From Arachidicoccus rhizosphaerae (GTDB lineage: Bacteria > Bacteroidota > Bacteroidia > Chitinophagales > Chitinophagaceae), in assembly GCF_900107765.1 (NCBI RefSeq), contig NZ_FNQY01000001.1:534654-598653 (forward strand): a DNA stretch of 64,000 bases. The letters run 5' to 3'. Every line of letters starts with the position of its first letter. The stretch's first letter is position 1. The notes under the pieces are model-generated. The model saw only the letters and a program-made list of their open reading frames with translations. It was not told where the DNA came from and ran no database searches. Shown one piece after another: positions 9,108 to 17,786 of the stretch. Made by a program: the position numbers and the translations under genes.

Positions 9108-9151
9108 AAGCTTGAAAACTACTATTGGATAAGCAAGTTAAGGCGACGCAC

Positions 9152-11149
9152 ATGCAAATAGAACCCGGCATTTTATTAAAGACCATCGACAGCCCAGAGG
9201 ATCTGAAAAAATTAGATCCTGCTCAGTTACATCAGGTATGTGAAGAGCTCAGACAATATATTATTGACGTGGTCAGTGTACACGGGGGGCATTTTGCGGC
9301 CAGCCTGGGCGTGGTGGAGCTCACCGTTGCCCTGCATTATATCTATAATACGCCTTATGACCAGCTGGTCTGGGACGTAGGCCATCAGGCCTACGGTCAT
9401 AAGATTCTGACAGGCAGAAGAGATAATTTTTATACCAATAGGAAATACAAAGGCATCAGCGGCTTCCCAAAACGCAGCGAAAGCCCCTACGATACCTTTG
9501 GAGTAGGACATTCATCTACTTCCATCTCTGCCGCCCTGGGCATGGCTATTGCAGCTAAATACAAGCAGGAAGACCGTAAATCAGTGGCTATTATCGGGGA
9601 CGGGGCCTTAACGGCCGGTATGGCCTTTGAGGCCATGAACCATGCCGGCGTCAGCGACGCCGATATGCTGATTATCCTAAACGATAACAATATGAGTATC
9701 GACCCCAATGTAGGGGCGCTCAAAGAATATTTAACCGATATCTCCGTTTCCAGAACCTATAATAAGTTCAAGGAAGACGTCTGGAATGCGTTGGGTAAAC
9801 TGCCGATCGGCAAGACCTTTACCCGTGCCATGGCCAGCAAACTGGCAGATAGTTTAAAAGGCATGGTCAATAAGAGCTCAAATCTTTTTGAGTCCTTTAA
9901 AATCAGGTATTTTGGTCCGATTGACGGCCATAATATTACCAATCTGGTGCAGACCTTAAAAGAACTGAAAAAGATCCCGGGGCCGAAGATCTTGCATATC
10001 ATCACGGTAAAAGGCAAGGGCTATGCGCCTGCGGAAAAAGAGCAGACCAAGTGGCATGCGCCCGGGCTGTTTGACAAAATCACGGGAGAGATCTATAAAA
10101 AGAAATTTGACGTGGCCCAACCGCCTAAATATCAGGATGTCTTCGGGCATACGCTGGTAGAACTGGCCGGTCAGAACCCGCTGATCATGGGGGTCACACC
10201 CGCCATGCCGAGCGGCTGTTCCATGAAATTTATGATGGACAGCATGCCGGACAGAGCCTTTGACGTGGGTATCTGTGAGCAGCATGCAGTGACCGTATCC
10301 GCCGGTATGGCCACTCAAGGCTTAAAGGTCTTCTGTAATATATACTCATCCTTTATGCAAAGGGCCTTTGATCAGGTGGTGCATGATGTAGCCATTCAGA
10401 ATCTGCCGGTAATCTTCTGTCTGGACAGGGCAGGGTTGGTGGGAGAAGACGGGCCTACCCATCACGGGGCTTACGATATTGCTTATTTCCGGTGTATTCC
10501 CAATATGGTGCTGGCAGCGCCTATGAATGAACAGGAACTGCGTAATCTGATGTATACCGCTCAGCTAGATAAAACGGATTTTCCGATGGTCATCCGCTAT
10601 CCCCGAGGCAATGGTGTGATGGCCGACTGGCAAAAACCCATGCAGGAGATTCAGATAGGCCGCGGTCGCCGTATGAAGACGGGTAAAGAGCTGGCCATTT
10701 TAACCTATGGCCATCCCGGCAATTTTGCTGCGGCAGCCATTAGAGAAGTGCAGCGTGATGGCCTGGATCCGGCGCACTACGATATGCGTTTTTGTAAACC
10801 ACTCGACGAAGCCTTGCTTCATGAAGTCTTCCAGAATTATAGTCAGGTGATCACCGTAGAAGACGGAACCGTCAAAGGTGGTTTTGGCGGTGCGGTGCTA
10901 GAGTTCATGGCCGCCCATCACTATCAGGCAACGGTAGAAATCATGGGTATCCCTGACAGGATTGTAGAACATGGAACCCCTAAAGACTTATTTATAGAAG
11001 CAGGCTATGACAGCTCCTCTATTGCCGGTAAAATCAGGCAGATGCTCGGGGAGACAAATGGGGATGGCGCAACAGCCATAAGCGTTGAGTCGTCCTTAAA
11101 AGCCACTTCAACCTCCGGACGTACACCCGGTGCGACATCCGAATCATAA
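9152..11149 (+). CDS. dxs: 1-deoxy-D-xylulose-5-phosphate synthase
   Basis: Thiamine-diphosphate enzyme that condenses pyruvate and glyceraldehyde-3-phosphate to DXP, the first step of the MEP isoprenoid pathway. The N-terminal ThDP domain carries GDGALTAGMAFEAMN and the NDNNMSI segment; the middle domain has the pyrimidine-binding GICEQHAVT; the C-terminal transketolase domain ends near residue 630. The last 30 or so residues are a Ser/Thr/Ala-rich tail beyond the usual end of Dxs. An in-frame TTG lies 9 codons upstream, but the ATG (MQIEPGIL) is the better start. A 13-bp-stem terminator follows. Confidence 0.96.
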   Translation: MQIEPGILLKTIDSPEDLKKLDPAQLHQVCEELRQYIIDVVSVHGGHFAASLGVVELTVALHYIYNTPYDQLVWDVGHQAYGHKILTGRRDNFYTNRKYKGISGFPKRSESPYDTFGVGHSSTSISAALGMAIAAKYKQEDRKSVAIIGDGALTAGMAFEAMNHAGVSDADMLIILNDNNMSIDPNVGALKEYLTDISVSRTYNKFKEDVWNALGKLPIGKTFTRAMASKLADSLKGMVNKSSNLFESFKIRYFGPIDGHNITNLVQTLKELKKIPGPKILHIITVKGKGYAPAEKEQTKWHAPGLFDKITGEIYKKKFDVAQPPKYQDVFGHTLVELAGQNPLIMGVTPAMPSGCSMKFMMDSMPDRAFDVGICEQHAVTVSAGMATQGLKVFCNIYSSFMQRAFDQVVHDVAIQNLPVIFCLDRAGLVGEDGPTHHGAYDIAYFRCIPNMVLAAPMNEQELRNLMYTAQLDKTDFPMVIRYPRGNGVMADWQKPMQEIQIGRGRRMKTGKELAILTYGHPGNFAAAAIREVQRDGLDPAHYDMRFCKPLDEALLHEVFQNYSQVITVEDGTVKGGFGGAVLEFMAAHHYQATVEIMGIPDRIVEHGTPKDLFIEAGYDSSSIAGKIRQMLGETNGDGATAISVESSLKATSTSGRTPGATSES

Positions 11150-11197
11150 CCATAGTCATAACTCGGATCAAGAATACTTTTCGGACTTTTTGGGTGT

Positions 11198-11236
11198 AAT
11201 AGGGAGGGACTCACCAGAAGTGTGTCCCTCCCTATT
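11198..11236 (+). terminator. Strong terminator after dxs
   Basis: A perfect 13-bp stem, AATAGGGAGGGAC (11198-11210) with GTCCCTCCCTATT (11224-11236), loop of 13 nt, then a T-rich tail (TTATT). Confidence 0.75.
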
Positions 11237-11302
11237 TATTCGGGGTTATACCCCCCCCTATATCAACCACCTATTTTCTGTAGGAATCACTAGGGCTTTT
11301 TG

Positions 11303-11310
11303 TATCTTCG
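11303..11310 (+). promoter_or_regulatory. -7 box (TATCTTCG) for a leaderless start
   Basis: TATCTTCG differs by one base from TAnnTTTG and ends 4 nt before the ATG at 11315, so transcription should start at or next to the start codon. Confidence 0.45.
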
Positions 11311-11314
11311 CTAT

Positions 11315-12841
11315 ATGATTCGCAAATATCCGATTGGCTTGCAGAGTTTCCGGAATATCCGGGAAGGGGGTTATGTCTATATTGATAAGACGAAGGTCAT
11401 CCACAGGCTCGTGGAAACAGGCGTATATTATTTTCTTGCTCGCCCCAGACGTTTTGGCAAAAGTCTGCTAATCAATACCATTAAAGAGTTATTTGAAGGC
11501 AGTAAAGAGCTGTTTGAAGGTCTCTGGATTCAGGATAAATGGGACTGGACAACCACCAACCCGGTTATCCATTTTAGCTTTGCAAATATTGGCGTTAGAA
11601 CGCAAGGACTTGAAGCTGCTATTAATATAGGGTTAGAAGAAAATATGAAAAGGCTGGGATTGAGTCTAAGCTCAAATAGCTATGACCAGCGTTTCAAGGA
11701 GCTAATTACTAAGGCTGCCGCAAGGGGCAAAGTAGTGATCTTAATTGATGAGCACGATAAACCAATTATCGATTTTCTGGATGACCCGGATATGATGGAA
11801 ACCATCCGTTCCATTTTAAAAAGCTTTTATTCCATATTAAAAGGCAGTGATGCCTTTATCAAATTTTTGCTGATAACAGGCGTCAGTCAGTTCAGCCCTG
11901 CAAGTATTTTCTCGGATCTGAATAATCTGGACAATATAACCCTTTCCAGTCATTATGGAGGGTTAGTAGGAATCTCCCAAACTGAGCTGGAAGAGAACTT
12001 CGCTCCCGAGATTGCTGAACTGCAAAAAAGCAGACCTGACATAATAAACCAGATTAAAGACTGGTATAATGGATATACCTGGAATATGAAGGAATGGGTG
12101 TATAATCCTTTTGCCTTATTAAATTTCATGGCAGATTCAAAGTTTAGAAATTATTGGTTCGCTACCGGAACACCCACTTTTTTAATGAAAGCACTGAGTC
12201 GCAAAAAGATCTGTGATGTGGAAAACATCCAGATGGGAGAACTGGGCCTCTCAACCTTTGAACCAAGTAGTCCGGATTCAAGTTCCCTGCTTTTTCAGAC
12301 GGGGTATTTAACGATTAAGGATATTTCACCCAGCGGTCAGGTTTTTACACTTGGCTTCCCGAACCGGGAAGTGAAAAACAGTTTTTTGGACGGCCTGCTC
12401 AGCGCTTATAGACAAACCTATCCGGCAGGTTCTACACCCCTGCTTGAAGCTGTTCAAAACGCCTTAAGTAATGGCGATATTCCGGGAGTGGTCAGTCGTT
12501 TAAATGCGCTGATCTCCTCTATTCCTTATGATTACTGGAATGCTGATACAGAGTCTATTTTTACCATTATTACCTTTTTAACCTTCCGCTTTGTGGTGGA
12601 CGGGGTCTATCCTGAACAGCACAGCTCCAAAGGCAGGTGTGATTTACTGGTACTTACGGATAAATATATCTATGCAATAGAACTCAAGCTGGACGGGACA
12701 GCTGCGGAAGCCCTTTCACAAATTAAGCAGAAAGGTTATCTTGAGCCTTATCTTTCCGATACCCGCAAGAAACTTGCGGTCGCCGTCAGCTTTTCGTCAA
12801 AACAAAGAGCGGTGTCGGAGTATCTGGTGGAGGAGTTGTAA
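11315..12841 (+). CDS. AAA-ATPase-like / PD-(D/E)XK nuclease-domain protein (DUF1703 type)
   Basis: A 508-residue protein of the AAA-ATPase-like (PF09820) plus PDDEXK_9 (PF08011) architecture, frequent and often multi-copy in Bacteroidota. The N-terminal domain has YVYIDKT and a modified P-loop RPRRFGKSLL, then a Walker-B-like VILIDEHDKPI; the C-terminal domain has the nuclease-like core with D in RCDLLVL and the ExK of YAIELKLDG. The biological role is unknown; suggestions in the literature include mobile-element or defence links. I chose ATG 11315 (MIRKYPIG) because the -7 box ends 4 nt before it; an upstream in-frame TTG at 11300 lies inside the promoter. It stands alone between terminated neighbours. 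Confidence 0.88.
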   Translation: MIRKYPIGLQSFRNIREGGYVYIDKTKVIHRLVETGVYYFLARPRRFGKSLLINTIKELFEGSKELFEGLWIQDKWDWTTTNPVIHFSFANIGVRTQGLEAAINIGLEENMKRLGLSLSSNSYDQRFKELITKAAARGKVVILIDEHDKPIIDFLDDPDMMETIRSILKSFYSILKGSDAFIKFLLITGVSQFSPASIFSDLNNLDNITLSSHYGGLVGISQTELEENFAPEIAELQKSRPDIINQIKDWYNGYTWNMKEWVYNPFALLNFMADSKFRNYWFATGTPTFLMKALSRKKICDVENIQMGELGLSTFEPSSPDSSSLLFQTGYLTIKDISPSGQVFTLGFPNREVKNSFLDGLLSAYRQTYPAGSTPLLEAVQNALSNGDIPGVVSRLNALISSIPYDYWNADTESIFTIITFLTFRFVVDGVYPEQHSSKGRCDLLVLTDKYIYAIELKLDGTAAEALSQIKQKGYLEPYLSDTRKKLAVAVSFSSKQRAVSEYLVEEL

Positions 12842-13024
12842 AAAAATATCATATTAAGCGTGATTAAAGCCGTCGTTCTTGTGGGGTACTTTGATCACAC
12901 CGCCGGTTATGCCCCTTACTACAAACAACTGGCTGGGGCAATTCAGCGCTTCTCAAAAATGGTTATTTTGTTAGCAAGCCTCCTTTTCTTTTACCTTACC
13001 GGTTTTGATTTCCTCTTTAAACTT

Positions 13025-13032
13025 TACCTTTG
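13025..13032 (+). promoter_or_regulatory. Promoter of serS (TACCTTTG, with TTTG upstream)
   Basis: A perfect TAnnTTTG box with a TTTG at 13004-13007, 17 nt upstream, close to the Bacteroidota -33/-7 spacing. The leader would be about 43 nt. Confidence 0.55.
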
Positions 13033-13079
13033 CTTCCCGGATTGAACTACATTCAATTATTTTTTGATTTAATATTATT

Positions 13080-14354
13080 ATGTTACAAGTAGCAGTACTC
13101 AGACAGGACCCAGAAGCGGTCAAACAAAAATTAGCCGTAAAGAACTTTCAGCCCCTCGAACTGGTTGATGAAATCATCCAGCTCGATGACCAGAGAAAGG
13201 CGTCGCAGGCCAAGTTTGACGAAGTCCAGTCAAAAATAAATGCTGCATCCAAAAACATCGGTGCTTTCATGGCCCAAGGGAAAAAAGACGAGGCAGAAGC
13301 GCTTAAAAAAGAAATTGCTGAGCTGAAACCCAGTCTGGAACCCATTAAGGCTCAATATACAGCAGTAGAGCAGGAGCTGCAAAATAAACTGGTATTACTG
13401 CCCAACTTACCTCAGGATGAGGTTCCGCAGGGTAAATCCGCCGAGGATAATGAAGTGGTACGACAGCTGGGTGATATCCAGCCGCCGGCAGGCGGTGGAA
13501 AGCCCCACTGGGAGTTGATTGTAGATTATGATCTGGTAGATTTTGAGACCGGTGCCAAGATTACCGGACGAGGCTTTCCGCTTTATACCGGACAGGGCGC
13601 TAAATACCAAAGAGCACTGATTCAGTATTTTCTGGATTTTAATACCGAGGCCGGTTATAAAGAGTTTATACCCCCATTTATGGTCAATGAAGCCTCAGCC
13701 TTCGCTACCGGCCAGCTGCCGGATAAAGAAGGGCAGATGTATCACGTAACAGAAGATGGTTTCTATCTGATACCTACAGCAGAAGTGCCCGTGACCAATA
13801 TTTACAGAGACAGTATTGTCCAGGAGGCAGAACTGCCTTTAAAACTTACCGCCTATTCACCTTGTTTCAGAAGAGAGGCGGGCAGTTTTGGTAAAGACGT
13901 CAGGGGGCTGAACCGCGTTCACCAGTTTGAAAAAGTGGAAATTATCCAGCTGACCCATCCGGAAAAATCAAACGAAGCTTTCCAGCAGATGGTGTCTCAT
14001 GTAGAAAAGCTGTTGCAGTCTTTAGAGCTGCCCTATAGAATCCTTCGTTTATGCGGGGGAGATATGAGCTTTACCAGTGCCATAACCTATGATTTTGAGG
14101 TCTTTAGTGCTGCCCAGCAGCGCTGGCTGGAAGTAAGCAGTGTCAGCAACTTTGAAACCTATCAGGCCAACCGGTTAAAATGCCGCTTTAAAAACGAGAG
14201 CGGTAAAACGCAGCTGGTGCATACCCTGAACGGCAGCTCCCTGGCCTTACCTAGGATTCTGGCCGCATTATTAGAAAATAACCAGACCCCCGAAGGCATC
14301 AAGGTGCCGGCAGCCGTCCAACGTTATTTTGGTAAAGCGTTGATTACTAAATAG
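13080..14354 (+). CDS. serS: Seryl-tRNA synthetase
   Basis: Charges tRNA-Ser and tRNA-Sec with serine in the cytoplasm. The 424-residue length is typical. Residues about 1-110 form the long tRNA-binding coiled-coil arm (Lys/Glu/Ala-rich), followed by the class II core with motif 2 (SPCFRREAGSFGKDVRG) and motif 3 (NGSSLALPRILAALLE). It is a single-gene unit with its own promoter and ends 20 bp before the convergent namZ-like gene. Confidence 0.97.
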   Translation: MLQVAVLRQDPEAVKQKLAVKNFQPLELVDEIIQLDDQRKASQAKFDEVQSKINAASKNIGAFMAQGKKDEAEALKKEIAELKPSLEPIKAQYTAVEQELQNKLVLLPNLPQDEVPQGKSAEDNEVVRQLGDIQPPAGGGKPHWELIVDYDLVDFETGAKITGRGFPLYTGQGAKYQRALIQYFLDFNTEAGYKEFIPPFMVNEASAFATGQLPDKEGQMYHVTEDGFYLIPTAEVPVTNIYRDSIVQEAELPLKLTAYSPCFRREAGSFGKDVRGLNRVHQFEKVEIIQLTHPEKSNEAFQQMVSHVEKLLQSLELPYRILRLCGGDMSFTSAITYDFEVFSAAQQRWLEVSSVSNFETYQANRLKCRFKNESGKTQLVHTLNGSSLALPRILAALLENNQTPEGIKVPAAVQRYFGKALITK

Positions 14355-14374
14355 AACAGTAAACAATATCTTCT

Positions 14375-15646
14375 TTAAGGATAGAGCAGGTATTTGCTGC
14401 GAATTTTCTTAAAGGCATTGAGTCCGGGCTCCCAGGAGGCCCGGATTTTTTCTATCGGGGTATGACGGATGATTTGTTGTTTAAGGTCGTAATTGCCGGC
14501 CAGGTAATCAAAATTACCCATCTGGCTGCTTTGACTGCGGTCAAAAAAACGGGCCTTATCCGGATAGGCCTCGTATAGGTCTATCAGCCACTGCAGGTGC
14601 AGCTGCCCGGAGGCCTCCAGGCTGTCCACCGGATAATCCCTTAAATCCAGTCCGTAACAGGTGTTGTTCTCATGCAAAGGATGTTCACTCATGCCTTGGA
14701 TGCCTTTGGGGGTAAAAGAAAAATCATATTTCCCTTTTAACAGGGGGGCGCCTAAAACCGTAAAAGGAAAATGGGTGCCGCGCCCCTGACTGATGATGGT
14801 ACCTTCAAATAAACAGAGCGTCGGGTATAGCAGGATGCTCTGCTGTGTATTCAGGTTAGGAGAAGGCGCCACTGGCAGCGTATAGCGCGTCTGATGTGTA
14901 TAATTTTTAAGGGTAATCACCTTTAAGTCACAGTGCAGGCCCTTACCCATCCAGCCCTCACCGTTAATCATCCGGGCAAATTCACCGATGGTCATGCCAT
15001 AGCTGATCGGAACCGGGAACTGGCCAATACCGGATTTTAAGCGCATATCTAATATAGGGCCGTCCACCAGGTAGCCGTTTGGATTGGGGCGGTCCAGTAC
15101 AATAAAAGGTTTATGATTGGTAGCGCAGGACTGCATGGCGTTTCTGAGCACATTTATATAGGTATAAAACCTGCAGCCTACATCCTGGATATCAAATATA
15201 AACACATCTACATCCGCCAGATCCTGGGCGGAAGGGCTTTTTTTCTTACCATATAAAGAGATAATGGGAATACCCGTTTTAGCGTCCACTTCATTACCCA
15301 CCTGGGCGCCGTTGCTGGCATTCCCCCTGAAGCCATGCTCAGGGCCAAAGACTTTTACTACCTGTACCCCTAAAGCAAGCAGACTGTCCACCAGTGACTC
15401 CTGACCAATGATGGAAGAGGGGTTGGCCAGGATGGCCACCCGCTTTCCCTGTAAAAGCGGCAGATACTCGCTGGTCTGATCAGCCCCGGTAATAATAGAA
15501 TCCGTATCACTTACTAAGGAGGCGTTCAGGGTACCGGCGCCGGCCCTGCTAGTCTGAACCGAGCATAACAGCAATACCGGTAGTAGTAATAAAAGCCGTT
15601 TAGGCATTTGCATTAAAAGAGACTTAGGATAGGTTAGTTGTTTCAT
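14375..15646 (-). CDS. NamZ-like exo-beta-N-acetylmuramidase (DUF1343)
   Basis: Secreted DUF1343 (YbbC) protein. A member of this family, NamZ, removes N-acetylmuramic acid from the non-reducing end of peptidoglycan fragments, so a role in cell-wall recycling is likely. A Sec signal peptide (basic start, LLLLLPVLLLCSV, cut near SRAGAG) leads into the conserved N-terminal domain with PEHGFRG, VFIFDIQDVGCRFYTYI and DRPNPNG motifs. I chose ATG 15646 (MKQLTYPK) instead of one 18 codons upstream because it gives a normal signal peptide. It converges with serS; no muropeptide transporter is adjacent, so the pathway context is not visible. Confidence 0.85.
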   Translation of the reverse strand: MKQLTYPKSLLMQMPKRLLLLLPVLLLCSVQTSRAGAGTLNASLVSDTDSIITGADQTSEYLPLLQGKRVAILANPSSIIGQESLVDSLLALGVQVVKVFGPEHGFRGNASNGAQVGNEVDAKTGIPIISLYGKKKSPSAQDLADVDVFIFDIQDVGCRFYTYINVLRNAMQSCATNHKPFIVLDRPNPNGYLVDGPILDMRLKSGIGQFPVPISYGMTIGEFARMINGEGWMGKGLHCDLKVITLKNYTHQTRYTLPVAPSPNLNTQQSILLYPTLCLFEGTIISQGRGTHFPFTVLGAPLLKGKYDFSFTPKGIQGMSEHPLHENNTCYGLDLRDYPVDSLEASGQLHLQWLIDLYEAYPDKARFFDRSQSSQMGNFDYLAGNYDLKQQIIRHTPIEKIRASWEPGLNAFKKIRSKYLLYP

Positions 15647-15816
15647 CGTCTTTGTTTCTTTGTTAAGATTATTACAGGTCCGCTTTCTAGGGTTCACCAC
15701 CCGTGAACCTCTAAAAACTCCTTAAAAATAAGCAATTACCTGGATACTAACTTGCCGGAAAGCGCCTTTTAGGGCTTAGGCCACCAGAAAGCTATCTCAA
15801 AAGCTGTTAAAAAACC

Positions 15817-15824
15817 TACATTTG
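15817..15824 (+). promoter_or_regulatory. -7 box (TACATTTG) for a leaderless start
   Basis: A perfect TAnnTTTG box ending 5 nt before the ATG at 15830; the transcript should be leaderless. Confidence 0.55.
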
Positions 15825-15829
15825 CTTCT

Positions 15830-16177
15830 ATGAATGCACAAGATGACTTAATACAAAGATGGTGGCAGCTCGAGCAAACGCTCATGGACAAGTTTGGCAA
15901 GAAACCTGATTTAGAATCAATACTTTTTTTAATAGGATTACAGGAAACCGGATTTATACAGGACAATATCTCAAAGGAACAAAAACAGGATCTGATGCAT
16001 GTGGCACTATGTACGGTGCTGATGCCCAGCGGTTATTATGAGCTGGACCATGTGGATGAAGACGGCTGGCCGCATTTTAACCAGCTGAAAGAACATAAGG
16101 CCCAGAGTCTTTTTGAACAGGAGAACCTGCTCAAGGACCATGTACTGTTTTATTTTCAAAACCAGGGCGTTATTTAA
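15830..16177 (+). CDS. Conserved hypothetical protein, 115 aa
   Basis: Not recognised as a family of known function. The product is acidic, cytoplasmic by composition (no signal or membrane segment), with one cysteine and a DEDGWPHFNQL motif near residue 80 preceded by GYYELDHV. The strong -7 box 5 nt before its ATG and codon use like its neighbours support a real gene. It may be a small metabolic or regulatory protein; nothing more can be said. Confidence 0.7.
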   Translation: MNAQDDLIQRWWQLEQTLMDKFGKKPDLESILFLIGLQETGFIQDNISKEQKQDLMHVALCTVLMPSGYYELDHVDEDGWPHFNQLKEHKAQSLFEQENLLKDHVLFYFQNQGVI

Positions 16178-16328
16178 AGAGCGTTCAGCGTCTTTACCAC
16201 CCCGTAAAAATCAAGAAAGTCAGCCTGGTTTTATAGCCGGCAAGGCCGGGCTCGCAGGGTCGTAAGCGCCATTTAAATAACTGTTTGTCCTTTCTTCTAA
16301 AAAATAAGGTCAAATACTTCCCGGCGCT

Positions 16329-16336
16329 TATCTTTA
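16329..16336 (+). promoter_or_regulatory. Candidate -7 box (TATCTTTA) of the permease gene
   Basis: TATCTTTA (one mismatch to TAnnTTTG) ends 4 nt before the ATG at 16341, again a leaderless arrangement. Confidence 0.4.
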
Positions 16337-16340
16337 TCCT

Positions 16341-17606
16341 ATGGTGCTTACGGATTCTATAAGACTGGCCTTTCAGACGGTAAAAAGCAATAAGCTCAGA
16401 ACCGGTATCACAGTAACCATTATCGCCCTGGGAATCATGGCTTTAATCGGTATTGTAACGGCGACGACTGCCATCAAGGATAAAATGCGTTCCAGCTTTT
16501 CTTCCATGGGGGCCAACGGGTTTACCATTACCTATAAAGACCGGGCCCGTTTTGGCAATCAGGTCAAAGAAAAATCAGATGACGGCAAGCTGCATAAAAA
16601 ATCCAACCTGGATAAACCGATCAGCCTGCAGGAAGCCGAGCTGTTTAAATCCATTTATAAGTTCCCCGCGACCGTCAGTATTGCGCTGGACGCCCAGGGA
16701 AGTGCGGAACTCCATTACCTGAATGTCAAGACCAATCCTAATGTAGGGGTCAGTGGCGGAGATGAAAACTACCTGACGGTCAATGGCTTCACCATGGCCT
16801 ATGGCAGAAATCTAAATGCAGCCGATGTGCAGTCCGGCAGAAATGTCTGCGTGCTGGGAAACGATGTGGCAGGTAAGCTTTTTGGGGGCCGGCCCCAGTC
16901 CGCCCTGGATAAAACCATCCTGGTAGGGGCACTGCCTTACCGGGTTATCGGCGTACTGGCAGCCAAGGGCTCCGGTGCCGGCGGCAGCCAGGATAATTTC
17001 ATACTCACCTCTTATAATAATATCAGACGCGCTAAATTAAGCTCAGCCAGCTCCTTTTCCATGGGGATCGCCTCCACAAACGTGGCCCTGGTCAACCAGG
17101 CAGCCGAGGCTGCTGTGGCTGATTTCAGAAGGGTCAGAAAGCTGCAGCCCACGGAAGCGGATAATTTTGTCATTAACAAAAGCGATGAGCTGGCAGAAAA
17201 GCTCATCGGTTCTTTGGGCTCTATTGAAGGGGGCGCCGTAGCCATTGGCTTTATTACCCTGATCGGCGCCGCCATCGGCCTGACCAATATCATGCTGGTG
17301 GCTGTCAGTGAAAGAACCAAGGAGATAGGCCTGGTCAAAGCCATCGGAGGTAAAAGAAAAGATATCCGCAGACAGTTTCTTTTTGAATCTACGATGATCA
17401 GCCTCCTGGGGGCACTTATCGGGATACTGCTGGGTATCTTGGTGGGCAATCTTTTTGCCATTGTAATGGGTACCGGCTTTATCATACCCTGGGGCTGGGT
17501 GATTGCCGGTGTGCTAGTCTGTTCAGCCGTAGGGCTGCTGGCCGGACTCTATCCGGCTATTAAAGCCGCCCGCCTGAACCCGATTCAGGCCCTGCGCTAT
17601 GAATAA
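16341..17606 (+). CDS. MacB/FtsX-type ABC transporter permease
   Basis: A 421-residue integral membrane protein with the MacB layout: one N-terminal membrane helix (about 22-45), a large periplasmic MacB_PCD-like domain (about 50-275), then three membrane helices (about 285-310, 335-365, 375-405) forming an FtsX domain, with the [16 protein letters not shown] coupling motif between them and the [13 protein letters not shown]-terminus typical of this family. Such proteins work as mechanotransmitters with an ATPase, often in lipoprotein trafficking or export. No ATPase gene is adjacent. It has its own leaderless-type promoter. Confidence 0.9.
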   Translation: MVLTDSIRLAFQTVKSNKLRTGITVTIIALGIMALIGIVTATTAIKDKMRSSFSSMGANGFTITYKDRARFGNQVKEKSDDGKLHKKSNLDKPISLQEAELFKSIYKFPATVSIALDAQGSAELHYLNVKTNPNVGVSGGDENYLTVNGFTMAYGRNLNAADVQSGRNVCVLGNDVAGKLFGGRPQSALDKTILVGALPYRVIGVLAAKGSGAGGSQDNFILTSYNNIRRAKLSSASSFSMGIASTNVALVNQAAEAAVADFRRVRKLQPTEADNFVINKSDELAEKLIGSLGSIEGGAVAIGFITLIGAAIGLTNIMLVAVSERTKEIGLVKAIGGKRKDIRRQFLFESTMISLLGALIGILLGILVGNLFAIVMGTGFIIPWGWVIAGVLVCSAVGLLAGLYPAIKAARLNPIQALRYE

Positions 17607-17709
17607 AACACCCCGGAAATATTAAAAAAATCGCATCTTATTTTTTGATTCAGAGGATATAATGGAAATTTCCTCTTATTTTCATGCATATTTTCTAATT
17701 TCCTTTCGT

Positions 17710-17717
17710 TACATTTG
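17710..17717 (+). promoter_or_regulatory. -7 box (TACATTTG) of rny
   Basis: A perfect TAnnTTTG box; inferred leader of about 65 nt that contains the hairpin at 17728-17750. Confidence 0.5.
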
Positions 17718-17727
17718 TGGGTTATTA

Positions 17728-17750
17728 GCCTAAGCTAATGAGCATTAGGC
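17728..17750 (+). other. Hairpin in the rny leader
   Basis: GCCTAAGCT (17728-17736), loop AATG, then AGC-A-TTAGGC (17741-17750) with one bulged A. It lies within the inferred 5' leader of the RNase Y mRNA. Confidence 0.4.
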
Positions 17751-17786
17751 AACCATTTACATAACGAAAAACTTAATCAAAATAAA

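Larger units (their letters stand above)
8840..9151. other. Divergent intergenic region between kinase and dxs
   Basis: It holds the two divergent -7 boxes (8846-8853 minus, 9100-9107 plus) and nothing else that I recognise. Confidence 0.5.

Noticed and set aside
12860..13045. 61-codon frame before serS
   Set aside because: Overlaps the serS promoter, has no family features and no plausible own promoter.
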